Source: a virus
IMG/VR virus record: IMGVR_UViG_3300038465_000049
Location: 1-40,598 of that record
Reading direction: 5' to 3' (one strand)
Length of the DNA: 40,598 nt
Shown: piece after piece, positions 37,643 to 40,598 of the stretch
Position numbering within the stretch: position 1 is the first letter of the stretch
Layout: each line of letters starts with the position of its first letter
Position numbers and translations under genes: made by a program
Notes under the pieces: generated by a model
What the model saw: only the letters and a program-made list of their open reading frames with translations
Databases searched by the model: none
Told to the model about the DNA's origin: nothing

Positions 37643-37746
37643 CTGTGCCCGAGATGATGAATTTCGCAAGCGTGTTAGCGTGTGGTATCGCAATTGGTTC
37701 TGTCGCTGTAATCGTGCTGGTGATGATAATGGACAGGCGAGGATGA
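37639..37746 (+). CDS. Small membrane peptide (35 aa)
   Basis: AGAGG lies five bases upstream. Residues 9-31 ('FASVLACGIAIGSVAVIVLVMIM') form one membrane helix with a basic end ('DRRG'). Both ends overlap neighbours with ATGA. A counterpart of the 32-residue peptide across the dyad. Confidence 0.5.
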   Translation: MTVPEMMNFASVLACGIAIGSVAVIVLVMIMDRRG

Positions 37747-37967
37747 TTAGCTATTCATTGAATCTAAAAATGATTGAGCAAAAAGCCGCGAGCACGTTAT
37801 TGCGCCCCGCTGGTTTTCCGATTGTCAAACAGATAAGCAATCGTGAAAAATATCGCATGTCGCAGAAAGATAAGATACGTGGCAAGGCATGGCTCGTATC
37901 GGAGAAGTGTTATGAATCGTTGCGGCTATTGGCTATTCGAGAGAAGATAGGCTTCCCACTTTTATAA
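37743..37967 (+). CDS. Hypothetical basic protein (74 aa)
   Basis: The start is the ATG overlapping the previous stop; a longer frame upstream lies inside the membrane-peptide gene in another frame. Basic and helical ('SNREKYRMSQKDKIRGKAWLVSEKCYESLRLLAIREKIG'). The 3' end overlaps the convergent gene by 35 bp. Confidence 0.5.
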   Translation: MISYSLNLKMIEQKAASTLLRPAGFPIVKQISNREKYRMSQKDKIRGKAWLVSEKCYESLRLLAIREKIGFPLL

Positions 37968-38172
37968 CAGGCATCCACACGTGCTTGTCATTCGCGTGGG
38001 ACATGACAAAATCTCGCACCCCATCAATGCTCTCACCACCAGCGAAACGCACATTGATAACAGTGCCAGCAGTTAGAGATGAGTATCGATCTTGCTTGAT
38101 TGTGAGCTTGGCGATGGCAGGGAAGTGACGGCGCATTATTCGCTTGAGTTGCGCAGAGTTAAATCGTGTCAT
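37933..38172 (-). CDS. Hypothetical protein (79 aa)
   Basis: A small basic alpha/beta protein ('FNSAQLKRIMRRHFPAIAKLTIKQ') not recognised. GAGGGG upstream; the ATG overlaps the upstream stop (ATGA). Confidence 0.5.
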   Translation of the reverse strand: MTRFNSAQLKRIMRRHFPAIAKLTIKQDRYSSLTAGTVINVRFAGGESIDGVRDFVMSHANDKHVWMPVIKVGSLSSLE

Positions 38173-38603
38173 GATTTCAACCCCTCGCGAACAACGCGAT
38201 TATATTCGTCTTGCGCTATTGTATCTTCTTCGCGTTTAGCAGGTTTGTATGCCGCTTGCGCCTGATCGCCAAGTGAGTGCAATTCACGCTCGACATACTC
38301 CCAATTTCTATAAGTAGCGTCATTAAGTGCTGGAAAGCTGCTCATTGCAATGAGTCGAGGCATTATGTCACCATAATGTCCACAATCAAAGCCAATAATG
38401 TTGTCTTTTTTGAAGGTCAATCCGCCGTGGACCTCAGCATCAATGTCGTTATAACTTTCTGCTTGCGTCCAAGGATGATCTTCGGGCAGTGTCAAATATC
38501 CGCACAAAAAACCACACGTATCATTGCGCCAGATTCGGCATGTCATGCCATTGCGCGGATGCTTGAATGTTCCTTCATTCATTTCTTTTTCCCACTCTTT
38601 CAT
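38169..38603 (-). CDS. Conserved phage protein with 'EVHGGLTF' and 'GFDCGHYGD' motifs (144 aa)
   Basis: Residues about 31-80 ('CGFLCGYLTLPEDHPW', 'DIDAEVHGGLTF', 'IIGFDCGHYGDIMP') match a small family that recurs in many phages, whose function I do not know. The conserved His, Cys and Asp could form a metal site. The start overlaps the previous stop (TAATG), with GGAGGA upstream. Confidence 0.65.
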   Translation of the reverse strand: MKEWEKEMNEGTFKHPRNGMTCRIWRNDTCGFLCGYLTLPEDHPWTQAESYNDIDAEVHGGLTFKKDNIIGFDCGHYGDIMPRLIAMSSFPALNDATYRNWEYVERELHSLGDQAQAAYKPAKREEDTIAQDEYNRVVREGLKS

Positions 38604-38824
38604 TATTCTTCCTCCTTTGGAATTGAAAACAACACCTCATCGACAACAGTTTTAGCGCGAATGACATCGCTCAATTTCGATAAGCGATATTGTAATTCGG
38701 TAATGCAATGCTCAATCATGTCGGCCCGACCTTCGCTGATGATTTTGTCATCTTCTTGAAGGCGCACGGTGAATGCAATCACTTGCTCAGTTAATGCATT
38801 CATCGCTGGAGTAATTTGATTCAT
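38603..38824 (-). CDS. Small helical protein (73 aa)
   Basis: Nearly all helix ('NALTEQVIAFTVRLQEDDKIISEGRADMIEHCITELQYRLSKLSDVIRAK') with an acidic end; possibly a coiled-coil oligomer. GAGATGAGG upstream. Not recognised. Confidence 0.5.
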   Translation of the reverse strand: MNQITPAMNALTEQVIAFTVRLQEDDKIISEGRADMIEHCITELQYRLSKLSDVIRAKTVVDEVLFSIPKEEE

Positions 38825-38855
38825 TTCTTCGTCCTCATCTCGTTTTTTAGGGTGT

Positions 38856-39098
38856 TTAAACTTTTGACAATTCTTTCAAATCAGCTAGTGAGCCAAAGCG
38901 AGTCTTCTTAATGTGCATTTTGGGCTCATGCCAGGTTTGACATTTATTACAAGCGATTCGCGTGTCTTTTAATGCTTCTAGTTGCGCGGCGATTTCCTTG
39001 CAAGCGCTTGAACAGTACTGATAAGGTGTTTCGGTAATCAAAACATTTGGCAATTGATTTCCGCATACGCATTTGCCACCTAGTGTAAATCTATTCAT
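38856..39098 (-). CDS. Zinc-finger-like protein (80 aa)
   Basis: CVCG near residues 10-13, 'YCSSACKE' near 28-35 and CNKC near 50-53 give three Cys pairs, resembling treble-clef or double zinc knuckles. A basic segment ('HIKKTRFG') follows. First gene of the leftward unit from the promoter at 39134-39162. Confidence 0.55.
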   Translation of the reverse strand: MNRFTLGGKCVCGNQLPNVLITETPYQYCSSACKEIAAQLEALKDTRIACNKCQTWHEPKMHIKKTRFGSLADLKELSKV

Positions 39099-39133
39099 CT
39101 CGCGTCCCTCATCTCGTCGCTCTCAACTTAATC

Positions 39134-39162
39134 AGTATAATCTAGTATGGTAGATTGTGCAA
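39134..39162 (-). promoter_or_regulatory. Leftward promoter
   Basis: Minus-strand TTGCAC (39162-39157), 17-bp spacer, TATACT (39139-39134), about 40 bp before the zinc-finger-like gene. A weaker rightward pair (TTGCGA, 17 bp, TATTGT) lies just to the right in the same 131-bp gap. Confidence 0.55.
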
Positions 39163-39230
39163 TAGGTTGCGATGAAAATTCTATTGTGTTATTGTTTGCT
39201 TATAGAGATGAGGTACGGGGAGCAATAGCG

Positions 39231-39663
39231 ATGACTGACAGATTAGAAGAGATACGCAAGCGCTGTGCCGGTGCTAGTAATGGACCGTGGGCATATGACA
39301 AAGTTGATGGGGTCGTTTTTTTTTAAAAGCGCAGATGGGAGCTTTTGGCGCGACCTTGTTGCTAATGTTTATTATGGGAATGAGCAATTTATCGCACACT
39401 CACGCGAAGACATCCCGTATTTATTGAGCGAGCTTGAGCGACAGACAGAAGAATTGAGTCTTGCCGAAGATGAGGCGCAATATTATCGCTCTTGGTGTGA
39501 TGATGATCCGCAATGGTCGGAATTACACAAGCAATTGCAGTTGCACAAGGAAGCTCTTTCCTTAGCATCAATTGATCTTTCCTATCGCACTATAAATGGC
39601 AACACGCCGCAATATTGGCTCGACAAAGCAAAAGAGGTGACGAGTGAAACACAAAAATTATGA
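39231..39663 (+). pseudogene. Small phage protein broken by a T9 homopolymer frameshift
   Basis: ATG at 39231 opens 'TDRLEEIRKRCAGASNGPWAYDK', which stops at 39324-39326 just after a run of nine T (39316-39324). One base fewer in the run joins it to the frame 'KSADGSFWRDLVANVYYGNEQFIAHSREDIPYLLSELER'. The joined protein of about 143 residues has the pattern of a common small phage family ('EIR.RC..A..GPW' then 'FIA.AREDIPYLL'). It may be a sequencing error, a real mutation, or a slippage-expressed gene. Confidence 0.65.
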
Positions 39664-39802
39664 ATCTAATTGTGGTGGCTATTTAATCTGTCAGAACTGC
39701 GACATGCTGATTTGTTACAGCGATGCATCCGAGAAAGAACTTGATGAAATGGTAAACGGAGAGTGTAAGCAGAAAGACAAAGCGAAAGAGGCGCAATCAT
39801 GA
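39644..39802 (+). CDS. Small Cys-containing protein (52 aa)
   Basis: The start is GTG, six bases after GAGG, inside the end of the previous gene. C10, CQNC at 16-19, C24 and C41 suggest a zinc site ('YLICQNCDMLICYSD'). The stop overlaps the next ATG (ATGA). Confidence 0.5.
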   Translation: MKHKNYESNCGGYLICQNCDMLICYSDASEKELDEMVNGECKQKDKAKEAQS

Positions 39803-40094
39803 GCAGAACTATCGTATGGTTCTTTTGTGGTGCAGCGTCAGCAGTCGCAGATACAGGCGGCGAGCGTTATCTCAAACCAGCGTGGTATTTAAGATTGTGG
39901 ATGTGTGCGTAGAATGCGGCATTACTATTCCCGACACACATGTTCTCCTGGGACTAACTCCAAAGCAATTAACAGAAGCAGAACGCAAATATCGCACTCC
40001 TTGCATACGATTAGAGATAGTAGACGACCCTGCTACCATAACGTGTACCGAGATCGGCGCTGCCGCCCCGCTAAATCCTTCTGAGCAAGCGTGA
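39799..40094 (+). pseudogene. Broken gene with PP-loop-like start
   Basis: The ATG at 39799 encodes 'SRTIVWFFCGAASAVA', very like the N-terminus of phage PP-loop (PAPS reductase-like) proteins, with Phe where Ser is usual. The sequence then diverges and stops after 37 codons. A different frame, open to 40094, encodes a Cys-containing segment ('VDVCVECGITIPDTHVLLGLTPKQLTEAERKYRTPCIRLEIVDD') that I cannot connect to that family. Likely truncated or affected by errors near the end of the sequence. Confidence 0.4.
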
Positions 40095-40598
40095 GCGCCG
40101 CGAGCACGTGCCAACGTGCCATACATCAATGCGGAGCACCTTCAACTTAGACGCGACAATCACACTCAGTTAAACGCCCAATGATTCACAACAACATGGC
40201 AGCATTCGACCAGCACCAACACTAGTCAGAACATCACACATTCCAATATGTGGATGGCAAAAACTACTAGAAAAATATTCACGATTGCGCCGTCACAACA
40301 ACTCAATCACAACAGTGGTGTGACACGAAGTATTAGAGTGTTAGTGGCGTCCCACTCTCACGCGAGCAGTTAGGTACTGGACCCCATGAATCATCTCTTA
40401 ATAGGCAGTGGTGGAGTCCCTGCGATGGCAGTGTGCAGACGATGACGTGTCGTGTGATGAGTGTGCGTTGCTCTGCGTTGTCATCGCTCTGAGATAGTGG
40501 GTGTGTGGCTCATCATGATGTGTGATGGTCATGTGATTGGTGATGAGCGTGTCATGTCCTGAGATAGTGTGTGCTGGTTATTGAGAACACACGCACAT
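40095..40598. other. Coding-free tail with skewed composition
   Basis: About 500 bases without a credible gene. The first 280 or so are rich in A and C; from about 40380 the strand becomes rich in G and T, with short recurring words such as GAGATAGTG and TGATGTG. No tRNA, terminator or terminal repeat of the left end was found. It may be an error-rich or chimeric contig end. Confidence 0.6.

Overview
The window looks like most of the genome of an uncultivated tailed dsDNA bacteriophage, probably a short-tailed (podovirus-like) one. It carries a large terminase, a P22-type portal, a scaffold-like protein, a major capsid protein, a head-tail adaptor, a P22 gp10-like tail protein, a fibre-like glycine-rich protein, very large internal-virion-type proteins, a lysozyme and a holin candidate. 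I see no tape measure, tail tube, sheath, integrase, DNA polymerase or RNA polymerase. Genes are densely packed, often with ATGA or TAATG overlaps, and use AGGAG-type ribosome binding sites and sigma70-like promoters. The host cannot be named from the sequence.

Layout. (1) 9-8479, minus strand: an accessory/early region with an ASCH-domain protein, a compact tRNA cluster, a DUF7873-like protein, several small Cys-rich or membrane proteins, and a DUF6745-type protein split by about 180 copies of a 12-bp repeat. (2) 8607-8668: back-to-back divergent promoters. (3) 8711-23772, plus strand: packaging and head/tail genes in canonical order, interrupted by a free-standing HNH endonuclease. (4) 23811-26762, plus strand (one minus RHH regulator inside): ERF annealing protein, Gam-like protein and RuvC-like resolvase, a recombination module. 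(5) 26736-36196, minus strand: read right to left, virion proteins of internal/ejection type, then small charged proteins, a second HNH endonuclease, a holin candidate and a GH24 lysozyme. (6) 36254-40094: small early-type genes on both strands around two divergent promoter regions, including one homopolymer frameshift and a broken gene. (7) 40095-40598: a coding-free tail with strongly skewed composition.

The two late blocks converge: head and tail proteins come from the plus strand, ejection and lysis proteins from the minus strand, with recombination genes between them.

The most unusual signals are: (a) in the tRNA cluster, two sets of tRNA halves in inverted order (3' half with CCA first, then the matching 5' half), whose acceptor strands pair perfectly and whose outer flanks can pair, one of them enclosing a complete tRNA-Ala; these look like circularly permuted or split tRNA genes. 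(b) The about 2.15-kb array of 12-bp units inside the DUF6745-type gene, which encodes about 720 residues of a four-residue Thr-X-(Ala/Asp)-Ala repeat and has no stop in the alternative frames seen. (c) A repeated promoter family, including one copy that would give a leaderless mRNA.
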